Shown piece by piece: positions 1 to 4,774 of a DNA stretch of 7,307 bases. The notes beneath the pieces are model-generated. The model saw nothing but the letters and a program-made list of their open reading frames with translations. It ran no database searches and was not told the origin of the DNA. Made by a program: the position numbers and the translations under genes. The DNA is from Clostridiales bacterium (GTDB lineage Bacteria; Bacillota; Clostridia; Lachnospirales; Anaerotignaceae). Where the stretch lies: assembly GCA_021202325.1 (NCBI GenBank), contig JAJQDF010000248.1:1-7307 (forward strand). Direction: 5' to 3'. Position 1 is the first letter of the stretch; every line of letters starts with the position of its first letter.

Positions 1-22
1 TCTTTTAAATTTTTTAACGTTT

Positions 23-222
23 GAAAACCTTGAGGCTCTGCCTCAAACTCCGCCAGGGATAGCATCCCTGGACTTGCATCTGAAAAGCTACGCTTTTCTA
101 TTACCCTAAATTCAAGGTTATCAAAGTTTAAATTATAAAGGTCAAGGAAAATGCAGTTTTCCGATAGGTGTATATAGACGCAGTCTATGTTAGTGTTTGA
201 GGGTGAAACCCTCAAGGTTTTC
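23..222. repeat. 200-bp array of three-base-loop hairpins closed by a 13-bp inverted repeat
   Basis: This gene-free stretch holds six successive palindromes: 30-46 (7-bp stem, loop TCT), 53-71 (8 bp, loop AGC), 82-98 (7 bp, loop TAC), 146-162 (6 bp plus one G-T, loop GCA), 174-188 (6 bp, loop GCA) and 197-215 (8 bp, loop GAA). The stems differ in sequence but all have exactly three loop bases. The ends are a perfect inverted repeat, GAAAACCTTGAGG at 23-35 and CCTCAAGGTTTTC at 210-222, which competes with the first and last hairpins. There is no T-run typical of a terminator, no ORF and no clear target-site duplication. It could be a miniature mobile element, a dispersed repeat or a structured RNA. 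It ends about 35 bp before the secG promoter, so it is not part of the secG mRNA. The structure is seen directly; its nature is unknown. Confidence 0.65.
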
Positions 223-257
223 CCTACATTTTTACTTAATTTTTTTGAAATTTCCTG

Positions 258-286
258 TTGCCCTTTTCTTTCCTTTATGCTACAAT
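258..286 (+). promoter_or_regulatory. secG promoter (extended -10)
   Basis: A -35 element TTGCCC (258-263) is separated by 17 bp from TACAAT (281-286), which is preceded by TG one base upstream (TGCTACAAT), an extended -10. Transcription would start near 293, giving a short leader of about 36 nt before the secG start. The stretch 223-257 between the hairpin array and this promoter is AT-rich and shows nothing else. Confidence 0.6.
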
Positions 287-328
287 GTTATTTGTTACTT
301 TAATCGGAATAATAGGAGGTATATATAA

Positions 329-565
329 ATGTTATCCACAGTTTTAACTGTTATATTAGCAGTAATAGGCGTAATTTTATGCATAGTTGTTCTTCTTCAG
401 TCTGACCGTGCTGCTGGTCTTGGTGCTATCAGTGCCAATGCAAACTCCGGCGACTCTTATTGGAGCAAAAATAAAGGCAGCTCTATGGAAGGCAGCCTTG
501 CAAGACTTACTAAGATTCTCGGTGCAGCTTTTATGATTCTTGCACTTGTTATCAGCTTTTTATAA
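329..565 (+). CDS. secG: SecG, protein translocase subunit
   Basis: The product is a 78-residue membrane protein, the usual size for Firmicute SecG, the accessory subunit of the SecYEG protein-conducting channel. It has two hydrophobic segments (about residues 3-23 and 60-78) joined by a polar glycine- and serine-rich loop. The family motif after the first segment is visible as VLLQSDRAAGLGA, and the loop ends in GSLARLTKI, which matches the conserved run into the second helix. The ATG is set by AGGAGGT at 314-320 with an 8-base spacing. It stands alone, with its own promoter and a terminator ten bases after the stop, and converges on rplL. In many Firmicutes secG precedes rnr and smpB; here it does not. 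Identification is firm from sequence motifs and size. Confidence 0.93.
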   Translation: MLSTVLTVILAVIGVILCIVVLLQSDRAAGLGAISANANSGDSYWSKNKGSSMEGSLARLTKILGAAFMILALVISFL

Positions 566-574
566 TTTGACTTT

Positions 575-604
575 AATCCGGCGTAACTGCCGGATTTTTT
601 CTTT
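575..604 (+). terminator. secG intrinsic terminator
   Basis: A perfect 8-bp stem AATCCGGC (575-582) / GCCGGATT (589-596) with a 6-base loop is followed by a T-run interrupted by a single C. It lies 10 bases after the secG stop and should end that transcript. Confidence 0.9.
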
Positions 605-642
605 ACAAAAAGCACGCATTTTTATTGCATGTTTTTTTCATA

Positions 643-678
643 ACAAAAGAGCTCCGGTTTAATCCGAAGCTCTTTTGT
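643..678 (-). terminator. rplL intrinsic terminator, apparently bidirectional
   Basis: A long stem pairs 643-653 with 668-678 (11 bp), then one C/A mismatch, then CGG/CCG around a 6-base loop (658-663). Read on the minus strand it lies about 15 bases past the rplL stop. The stem base is A-rich on one side and T-rich on the other, so GAGCT...AGCTC is followed by TTTTGT on both strands and could stop transcripts from both directions. A weaker hairpin with a T5 run follows on the minus strand (about 605-632). Confidence 0.85.
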
Positions 679-693
679 ATTTCGTTAGTTAAA

Positions 694-1065
694 TTACTTA
701 AGAGTAACCTTAGCGCCAACTTCTTCAAGTTTAGCTTTGATAGCCTCTGCATCTTCCTTAGAAGCGCCTTCCTTAACAACCTTGGGAGCTCCGTCAACAA
801 GCTCTTTAGCTTCTTTAAGTCCAAGACCTGTTACTTCTCTAACTACCTTGATAACTTTGATCTTTTCTGAACCGATTTCTGAAAGTTCAACGTCGAACTC
901 TGTCTTTTCTTCCTCAGCTGCTGCTCCGCCAGCTGCTACTACTGCAATACCGGCTGCTGCTGATACACCATATTTTTCTTCTGCTGCCTTAACGAGATCG
1001 TTAAGTTCGATAACTGTAAGTTCATCAATAGCTGCAAGGATTTCTTCGATTGTTAATTTTGCCAT
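694..1065 (-). CDS. rplL: Ribosomal protein L7/L12 (bL12)
   Basis: The 123-residue product is the flexible stalk protein of the large subunit, present as dimers bound to L10, which recruits and stimulates translation factors. The N-terminal dimerisation helices (about 1-33), an Ala/Gly-rich hinge (about 35-50, [12 protein letters not shown]) and the C-terminal factor-binding domain (about 54-123) are all visible. The C-terminal domain carries the conserved signature [20 protein letters not shown] followed by KELVDGAPK. Length is normal. A GGAGGTGC ribosome binding site lies just upstream of the ATG. It is 44 bp downstream of rplJ, with which it is co-transcribed, and is followed by a terminator. 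In most bacteria rpoB follows; here it does not. Confidence 0.97.
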   Translation of the reverse strand: MAKLTIEEILAAIDELTVIELNDLVKAAEEKYGVSAAAGIAVVAAGGAAAEEEKTEFDVELSEIGSEKIKVIKVVREVTGLGLKEAKELVDGAPKVVKEGASKEDAEAIKAKLEEVGAKVTLK

Positions 1066-1109
1066 TTTATAGCACCTCCGATAATATTTTAAAACGATTA
1101 GTTAAATTC

Positions 1110-1619
1110 TTATTCAGCTGCTGCTTCTGCGCCTTCGCCTTTCTTTTCCGCAACCTGAGAAATAACTCTTGCGAAAGAAGAAATGGGGCTCTTGAAGCTG
1201 CCAAGTAATTTCGAGATAAGTACCTCTCTTGAAGGGATGTCAGCGATAGCCTTAATTCCCTCTGCGTCATAAACGATACCTTCTACAACGCCTGCCTTGA
1301 ATTCAAGATTCTTAGCTGTTTCTGAAACCTTTTTGATGATGCTTGCACCCTTTGTAGCCTCATCGTATGAGAATACGACTGCTGTGGGACCTTCAAGGAA
1401 ATCTGCAAGACCTTCATACTGAGTATCTTTGATAGCGAAGTTGATCATTGTGTTTTTGTAAACTTTGTAATCAACGCCTGCTTCTCTAAGCTGTTTTCTT
1501 AAGTCTGTATCTTCAGCTACTGTAAGACCTCTTGCGTCTACAAGCACGATAGATACCGCCTTGTCAAGTTTTTCTTTAATTTCGTTAACAACGGCCTGCT
1601 TTGCTTCAATCTTTGCCAT
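1110..1619 (-). CDS. rplJ: Ribosomal protein L10 (uL10)
   Basis: The 169-residue product anchors the L7/L12 stalk on 23S rRNA and, bound to L7/L12, is the known feedback regulator of rplJL in Escherichia coli and Bacillus. The N-terminal rRNA-binding domain begins with a typical helix and then SIVLVDARGLTV, followed by LRKQLREAGVDYKVYKNT, both family hallmarks; EGPTAVVFSYD follows. The C-terminal tail (about 135-169) is a helix for L7/L12 dimers and ends in an Ala/Glu-rich stretch. Length is normal. The start is fixed by AAGGAGGTG at 1625-1633. The gene sits behind a dedicated promoter and an attenuator leader, and is followed closely by rplL. Confidence 0.97.
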   Translation of the reverse strand: MAKIEAKQAVVNEIKEKLDKAVSIVLVDARGLTVAEDTDLRKQLREAGVDYKVYKNTMINFAIKDTQYEGLADFLEGPTAVVFSYDEATKGASIIKKVSETAKNLEFKAGVVEGIVYDAEGIKAIADIPSREVLISKLLGSFKSPISSFARVISQVAEKKGEGAEAAAE

Positions 1620-1659
1620 TATAACACCTCCTTATGAAAAATAGTCAGTTGGTAAAGAC

Positions 1660-1680
1660 TATCCGTGTATTTCACGGATA
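1660..1680 (-). other. Perfect hairpin in rplJ 5' UTR
   Basis: TATCCGTG and CACGGATA form an uninterrupted 8-bp stem (1660-1667 with 1673-1680) around a 5-base loop, downstream of the attenuator and about 27 bases before the rplJ ribosome binding site. It has no T-run and so is not a terminator. A further smaller stem lies upstream on the same RNA (CGCCA/TGGCG, near 1718-1733). They may stabilise the readthrough mRNA or affect translation; this is inference. Confidence 0.5.
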
Positions 1681-1748
1681 ACGAAACGGTAAACGCCTCG
1701 TTAAATTGCCCGGTGTCCGCCAAAAAGATGGCGAGCAAAGTCTCATAT

Positions 1749-1869
1749 AAAGAAAAGCCCCTTAATCTTTGCAGACAAGGGGCCTAAGTGCTCTTGATAT
1801 AAGTCTCCTCGGCTGGCAGGACTTTCGTCCTTTACGCTTTCGCACCTGCTGTCTGCGGCAATATTCAAC
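1749..1869 (-). ncRNA. L10 leader RNA (rplJL autoregulatory leader)
   Basis: The minus-strand RNA starting near 1869 opens with the typical L10-leader arrangement GCAGACAGCAGG (1856-1845), a GCGAAAGC mini-hairpin, a GGACGAAAGTCC tetraloop hairpin, then CCTGCCAGCCGAGG (1820-1807). GCAGG can pair with CCTGC to make the L10(L7/L12)4-binding structure. In Bacillus subtilis such a leader acts by transcription attenuation: protein binding stabilises an anti-antiterminator and promotes termination. Here the parts are present in the same order: binding structure, then terminator. The 5' segment GCAGACA (1856-1850) is also an exact complement of TGTCTGC (1777-1771) in the terminator, a candidate antiterminator. 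Assignment rests on sequence resemblance and position. Confidence 0.85.
1752..1785 (-). terminator. rplJL leader attenuator (intrinsic terminator)
   Basis: GCCCCTT (1783-1777 on the minus strand) pairs with AAGGGGC (1763-1757), extended by a G-T and an A-T pair into the T-run TTTTCTTT. The 13-base loop contains GTCTGC, the target of the proposed antiterminator. It lies about 130 bases before the rplJ start, so it controls readthrough rather than ending an operon. Confidence 0.85.
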
Positions 1870-1875
1870 TGTTTA

Positions 1876-1904
1876 ATTATATATCAAAAACTATCCTTTG
1901 TCAA
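1876..1904 (-). promoter_or_regulatory. rplJL promoter, full consensus
   Basis: Reading the minus strand, TTGACA (1904-1899) and TATAAT (1881-1876) are exact matches to the primary sigma consensus with an ideal 17-bp spacer. It begins only three bases past the rplA stop codon. The start of transcription should be near 1869, placing the L10 leader at the 5' end of the RNA. There is no terminator between rplA and this promoter, so transcripts from upstream also run into the leader. Confidence 0.9.
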
Positions 1905-1907
1905 CAA

Positions 1908-2603
1908 TTACTCTGTAATTTTTGCAGGATTGATTTTGATTCCAGGGCCCATAGTTGAAGAAATAACTACGCTCTTAAGATACTGGCCCTTGGCTGTTGC
2001 CGGTTTAGCTTTAATAATAGCACTCATAAGAGTCTGGAAGTTTTCGAGTAACTTTTCTGAACCGAATGAAACCTTGCCTACCGGAACATGAATAATGTTT
2101 GTTTTGTCAAGACGATATTCGATCTTACCTGCTTTAATGTCTTTGATGGCCTTAGCAACATCCATTGTTACTGTACCGGCCTTAGGGTTAGGCATTAATC
2201 CTTTAGGTCCGAGAATACGTCCGAGACGTCCAACAACGCCCATCATATCGGGTGTTGCTACAGCAACGTCAAATCCGAACCAGTTCTCGCCCTGGATTTT
2301 AGGGATAAGATCCTCAGCTCCGACAAAATCTGCTCCGGCTGCTAAAGCTTCCTCAGCTTTATCACCTTTAGCAAATACTAAAACACGAACTGTTTTACCT
2401 GTACCGTGGGGAAGAACAACGGCACCACGAACCTGCTGATCAGCATGTCTGCTGTCAACACCCAAACGAATGTGAGCTTCAACTGTCTCATCAAATTTTG
2501 CTACTGAAGTTTCCTGTACAAGCTTGATAGCCTCTTCTGTATCATAAAGCACGCCTTTTTCGATAAGCTTTGCTTTTTCTGTATATTTCTTTCCTCTTTT
2601 CAT
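1908..2603 (-). CDS. rplA: Ribosomal protein L1 (uL1)
   Basis: The 231-residue product forms the mobile L1 stalk near the ribosomal E site and helps release deacylated tRNA; in several bacteria it also represses its own operon by binding the mRNA. Family features in order are the N-terminal [17 protein letters not shown], the rRNA-binding-domain strands around [20 protein letters not shown], the domain II segment [21 protein letters not shown] (the most conserved L1 stretch), and a C-terminal return to domain I ending [15 protein letters not shown]. Length matches bacterial L1. An AAGGAGGGT site precedes the ATG. It follows rplK by 13 bases and is translated from the same mRNA. Confidence 0.97.
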   Translation of the reverse strand: MKRGKKYTEKAKLIEKGVLYDTEEAIKLVQETSVAKFDETVEAHIRLGVDSRHADQQVRGAVVLPHGTGKTVRVLVFAKGDKAEEALAAGADFVGAEDLIPKIQGENWFGFDVAVATPDMMGVVGRLGRILGPKGLMPNPKAGTVTMDVAKAIKDIKAGKIEYRLDKTNIIHVPVGKVSFGSEKLLENFQTLMSAIIKAKPATAKGQYLKSVVISSTMGPGIKINPAKITE

Positions 2604-2616
2604 TACTGTACCCTCC

Positions 2617-3042
2617 TTATTCCTCTACAACAATACCCATGCTTCTTGCTGTACCGCAGATCATGCTGTATGCGGAATCAAGGTTAGCAGCGTTAAGATC
2701 GGGCATTTTCATTTCCGCGATTTTCATAACTTCGTCTTTGGAAATCTTAGCTACTTTAGTTTTGTTGGGTACACCTGAACCGGACTCAATCTTGCAAGCC
2801 TTCTTAAGAAGTACGGCTGCAGGGGGAGTCTTTGTAACGAATGTGAAGCTTCTGTCCTGATATACAGTAATAACAACAGGGATGATAAGACCTGCCTGTG
2901 AAGCTGTTCTCTCATTGAACTCCTTGCAGAAGCCCATAATATTTACACCGTGCTGACCGAGAGCGGGGCCAACCGGGGGAGCCGGCGTAGCTTTCGCTGC
3001 CGGAATCTGTAATTTAATATAACCTGTTACTTTTTTTGCCAT
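2617..3042 (-). CDS. rplK: Ribosomal protein L11 (uL11)
   Basis: The 141-residue product binds the GTPase-associated region of 23S rRNA at the base of the L7/L12 stalk, and in many bacteria is needed for RelA-type stringent sensing. The N-terminal domain shows the proline-rich loop [24 protein letters not shown] (given here in parts: [10 protein letters not shown] at about 21-30 and GVNIMGFC soon after), the site of thiostrepton-type drug contact. The C-terminal rRNA-binding domain carries [13 protein letters not shown] and ends in CGTARSMGI. Length is exactly typical. A GGAGGTGC ribosome binding site precedes the ATG. It is 92 bases downstream of nusG and 13 bases upstream of rplA. Confidence 0.97.
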   Translation of the reverse strand: MAKKVTGYIKLQIPAAKATPAPPVGPALGQHGVNIMGFCKEFNERTASQAGLIIPVVITVYQDRSFTFVTKTPPAAVLLKKACKIESGSGVPNKTKVAKISKDEVMKIAEMKMPDLNAANLDSAYSMICGTARSMGIVVEE

Positions 3043-3073
3043 TTCGGCACCTCCTATAAATGTGGTAATTAAC

Positions 3074-3092
3074 GGGATAGTTTAACAATCCC
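3074..3092 (-). promoter_or_regulatory. Small hairpin in nusG-rplK gap (possible L1/L11 site)
   Basis: The 92-base gap between nusG and rplK contains GGGAT (on the minus strand, 3092-3088) pairing with ATCCC (3078-3074) around a 9-base loop, about 20 bases before the rplK ribosome binding site. In several bacteria L1 represses translation by binding just before rplK, so this is a candidate site. I cannot match it to a defined L1 motif and see no convincing promoter or terminator in the gap. Confidence 0.25.
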
Positions 3093-3134
3093 ACGCTTGA
3101 AGGAAAAATACAAAACGCTTTAAAAACGAAAAAA

Positions 3135-3677
3135 TTACATCTTAATAATCTGATTATATTCAAATTCGACCGGCGTTTCACGACCGAATATGGAAAGAAT
3201 GACTGTAGCCGTCTTTTTCTGCTCATTAATATCTTTGATTTTACCTACGGAATCTGCGAAAGCTCCAAAGGCTACCTTTACTGTGTCGCCTACTTCCATG
3301 TCGAAATCTTCCACAACAGTATCAATGCCCATCATTCTTACTTCCTCGGGAGTAAGGGGTACAGGCTTGCTTTCAGGGCCAACGAAGCTTGTAACACCTC
3401 TTGTGTTCCTTACTACATACCATGTGTCCTCGTTCATGAACATTTTGATAAGAACATAGCCGGGGAAGATTTTTCTCTGAACAGTCTTTTTCTGGCCGTT
3501 CTTAACCTCAACTACCTCTTCGACAGGAACGCTTACCTCATGGATTTGATCCTGCATGCCTCGGTTTTCGACAAGTTTTTCAATATTGGCTTTTACCTTG
3601 TTCTCATAGCCTGAATAGGTATGAACAACGTACCATCTGCTTTCGGATTCAGAGGATTTGCTGATTTCTTCTGACAT
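3135..3677 (-). CDS. nusG: Transcription termination/antitermination factor NusG
   Basis: The 180-residue product binds RNA polymerase at the clamp to modulate pausing and termination, and links it to Rho or ribosomal S10. The NGN domain starts at about residue 14 with RWYVVHTYSGYENKVKANIE and includes RKIFPGYVLIKM and WYVVRNTRGVTSFVG. The KOW domain (about 127-180) reads VGDTVKVAFGAFADSVGKI, with Ala where many relatives have Pro in the GPF turn. I chose the ATG at 3677 (MSEEIS) because the GAAGG site at 3687-3691 lies 9 bases upstream of it; the in-frame ATG at 3686 abuts that site. The gene begins 19 bases after the secE stop. Order rpmG-secE-nusG-rplK-rplA is the standard one. Confidence 0.96.
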   Translation of the reverse strand: MSEEISKSSESESRWYVVHTYSGYENKVKANIEKLVENRGMQDQIHEVSVPVEEVVEVKNGQKKTVQRKIFPGYVLIKMFMNEDTWYVVRNTRGVTSFVGPESKPVPLTPEEVRMMGIDTVVEDFDMEVGDTVKVAFGAFADSVGKIKDINEQKKTATVILSIFGRETPVEFEYNQIIKM

Positions 3678-3696
3678 AGCAACCATCCTTCTTCAA

Positions 3697-3975
3697 TCAT
3701 GCCAAAAGGCCGATAAATAAATTCAAAACTGTCGTATATACAGTGTCCATTCCGAAAATAATCGCGCCGACAAGTAATGATGTTATAATAACCGTAATCG
3801 TGTTCTTTCTTATAGTCTCACGGTTGGGCCATATAATCTTTTTAGCTTCCGCTCTGCAGTCGGCCAGTTTCTGAGAAAGTCCGGGCTTATCGCTCTTTTT
3901 GGAACTCTTCTTAGGAGCGGATTTCTTAGTTTCGTTTTTTACATTTGGGTTTGTGGTTTTAAGTTCTTCTTCCAT
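3697..3975 (-). CDS. secE: SecE, protein translocase subunit
   Basis: The 92-residue product is the essential clamp subunit of the SecYEG channel. A Lys/Ser-rich cytoplasmic tail (1-35, with PKKSSKKSDKPG) precedes the conserved amphipathic helix AEAKKIIWPNRETIRKNT (about 42-59), whose WPNRE(T) is the family signature. One membrane segment follows (about 60-90). The tail is longer than in the smallest Firmicute SecE proteins (about 60 residues). I place the start at the ATG at 3975, since AAGGGAG (3990-3984) lies 8 bases before it; the in-frame GTG at 3984 overlaps that site. It lies 21 bases downstream of rpmG and just upstream of nusG in the same operon. Confidence 0.95.
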   Translation of the reverse strand: MEEELKTTNPNVKNETKKSAPKKSSKKSDKPGLSQKLADCRAEAKKIIWPNRETIRKNTITVIITSLLVGAIIFGMDTVYTTVLNLFIGLLA

Positions 3976-3996
3976 CAGTGTCACTCCCTTCGGATT

Positions 3997-4146
3997 TTAT
4001 TTGGTTTCTCTATGGAGTGTGTGTGTTTTGCAGAATTTGCAGTACTTTTTCATTTCCATTCTGTCGGGCATAGTTTTCTTGTCCTTTGTAGTACTGTAGT
4101 TTCTCTGTTTGCACTCTGTACAAGCTAAGGTAATTCTTGTTCTCAC
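3997..4146 (-). CDS. rpmG: Ribosomal protein L33, cysteine-containing form (bL33)
   Basis: A 49-residue product begins with [23 protein letters not shown], then [20 protein letters not shown] and a THTLHRETK tail. It is a small 50S protein near the E site. Two Cys pairs, C9-x-x-C12 and C36-x-x-C39, form a zinc ribbon, making this the C+ (zinc-binding) form rather than the cysteine-free paralogue some bacteria express when zinc is scarce. AGGAGG at 4160-4155 gives an 8-base spacing to the GTG. Length and sequence are typical. It is the first gene of the rpmG-secE-nusG-rplK-rplA operon and has a leader of about 120 nt. It is too short to appear among long ORFs. Confidence 0.95.
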   Translation of the reverse strand: MRTRITLACTECKQRNYSTTKDKKTMPDRMEMKKYCKFCKTHTLHRETK

Positions 4147-4269
4147 AACTTCCACCTCCTGTTATTTAATTAAAGTTGCATGCCTGCTTCGCAGGAATAA
4201 CCATATATGAAAGTCCGATTGACCATGCATTCCGGGACTTTCACAGCGATAGGCATACCAATGCCAATC
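4147..4269 (-). other. Structured 5' UTR of the rpmG operon
   Basis: From the predicted start near 4269 to the rpmG GTG, the minus-strand RNA can form three hairpins in turn: GGCAT/ATGCC (4265-4252, 4-base loop), TGAAAGTCC/GGACTTTCA (9 bp, 4243-4208, 18-base loop) and CCTGC/GCAGG with a GAA loop (4195-4183). None has a T-run and I recognise no riboswitch or protein-binding motif. No tRNA gene lies here. Confidence 0.45.
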
Positions 4270-4275
4270 ATATCG

Positions 4276-4304
4276 ATGTTAGCACAGTAAAAAGCCTTTG
4301 TCAA
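4276..4304 (-). promoter_or_regulatory. rpmG-secE-nusG-rplKA promoter
   Basis: On the minus strand, TTGACA (4304-4299) and TAACAT (4281-4276) are 17 bp apart, with TG one base before the -10 (TGCTAACAT), an extended -10. The -35 lies 11 bases past the stop of the TSCPD gene, with no terminator between, so readthrough from that gene is possible. It shares TTGACAAAGG with the rplJ promoter. Confidence 0.8.
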
Positions 4305-4315
4305 TAACAAACTTT

Positions 4316-4576
4316 TTATTGTTCGCCATTTTTTTCGAGTACGGCCTTAAGCGCCTTTGCCAGCTGGTCGGGACAGCTTGTAGGCTTCATTCCGCATCTT
4401 ATTCCTTCCAGCTTCTCTATAACGTCCTCTATTTTCATTCCTTCAACAAGCTTGCCTATTCCTTTAAGATTGCCGTTGCAGCCGCCTGTGTATTTAACAT
4501 CCGATAATATTCCATCCTCAACCGAAAACTCGATAAGCTTTGAGCATGTTCCCTTTGTTTGATACTGGTATCTCAT
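4316..4576 (-). CDS. TSCPD-family small four-cysteine protein, function unknown
   Basis: The 86-residue product matches the small TSCPD family named for its conserved motif, found here as T66-S67-C68-P69-D70. Four cysteines stand at 11 (KGTCSK), 33 (GGCNGNLKG), 61 (IRCGMK) and 68, a spacing that suggests a metal or redox site. Such domains also occur at the end of some ribonucleotide reductases, but free-standing members common in Clostridia have no established role, so I assign none. Two regions of likely helix (about 47-60 and 69-84) surround the last pair. There is no signal peptide or membrane segment, so it should be cytosolic. AAGGAGG at 4590-4584 sets the ATG. It lies just upstream of rpmG and is divergent from the zinc importer. 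Confidence 0.85.
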   Translation of the reverse strand: MRYQYQTKGTCSKLIEFSVEDGILSDVKYTGGCNGNLKGIGKLVEGMKIEDVIEKLEGIRCGMKPTSCPDQLAKALKAVLEKNGEQ

Positions 4577-4636
4577 ATTATATCCTCCTTCATTTGCAAT
4601 ATATGTACATTTAGATTTATTTCTTCGGTATCTATG

Positions 4637-4665
4637 AGCATATCACATAAATCGTATGTTAGCAA
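4637..4665 (-). promoter_or_regulatory. Probable promoter of the TSCPD gene
   Basis: On the minus strand TTGCTA (4665-4660) and TATGCT (4642-4637) are 17 bp apart, four of six matches each, with TG one base upstream of the -10. The RNA would start near 4630 and give a leader of about 54 nt. It lies 8 bp from the divergent znu -35 element, so the two promoters are back to back. Confidence 0.45.
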
Positions 4666-4673
4666 GAAAAATG

Positions 4674-4703
4674 TTGACACAGCTGTTCCTTCTACATTAT
4701 AAT
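4674..4703 (+). promoter_or_regulatory. znuACB promoter
   Basis: TTGACA (4674-4679) and TATAAT (4698-4703) match the primary sigma consensus exactly, with an 18-bp spacer. Transcription should begin near 4710, just before the Zur-type palindrome. Confidence 0.85.
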
Positions 4704-4713
4704 ATGCCTTACG

Positions 4714-4734
4714 AAATGCAAATCATTTGCATTT
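4714..4734. promoter_or_regulatory. Probable Zur operator
   Basis: AAATGCAAAT (4714-4723) and ATTTGCATTT (4725-4734) form a perfect 10-1-10 inverted repeat centred on C4724. Its core follows the 7-1-7 Fur-family pattern (TGCAAAT, one base, ATTTGCA), and the AAAT...ATTT outer bases match the Bacillus subtilis Zur box. It lies at about +4 to +24 of the znu promoter, where a bound repressor would block initiation or elongation. The assignment to Zur rather than another Fur-family protein comes from the zinc-importer genes downstream. Confidence 0.8.
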
Positions 4735-4774
4735 GTGGTGCTCTGCATCCCTTTATAATATGGAAGTGATTCAT

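Noticed and set aside
23..222. Hairpin array as a CRISPR array
   Set aside because: The palindromes differ in sequence and spacing; there is no repeated unit separated by equal spacers.
737..1072. Long plus-strand ORF opposite rplL, and similar ORFs opposite rplA, rplK and znu genes
   Set aside because: They are antisense shadows of certain genes, with low-complexity Ser/Ala-rich or unlike-anything translations and no ribosome binding sites.
3043..3134. Separate promoter for rplKA in the nusG-rplK gap
   Set aside because: No pair of boxes with acceptable spacing is convincing; transcription from the rpmG promoter is enough.
3678..3686. nusG start at 3686 (three extra residues)
   Set aside because: The ribosome binding site GAAGG directly abuts this ATG, whereas the ATG at 3677 has a normal 9-base spacing.
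4147..4275. tRNA gene between the TSCPD gene and rpmG
   Set aside because: No cloverleaf, T-loop motif or acceptor stem can be drawn; the hairpins are explained better as an mRNA leader.
4592..4598. ATTTGCA as a second Zur half-site near the TSCPD start
   Set aside because: It has no matching TGCAAAT arm at 7-1-7 spacing and overlaps the start region next to the ribosome binding site; a single 7-mer in AT-rich DNA is weak evidence.
4727..4774. Upstream ATG giving znuA a 16-residue extension
   Set aside because: It lies inside the Zur-type palindrome, has no ribosome binding site, and would put extra polar residues before the lipoprotein signal. The ATG at 4775 has GGAAGTGA at the right distance.
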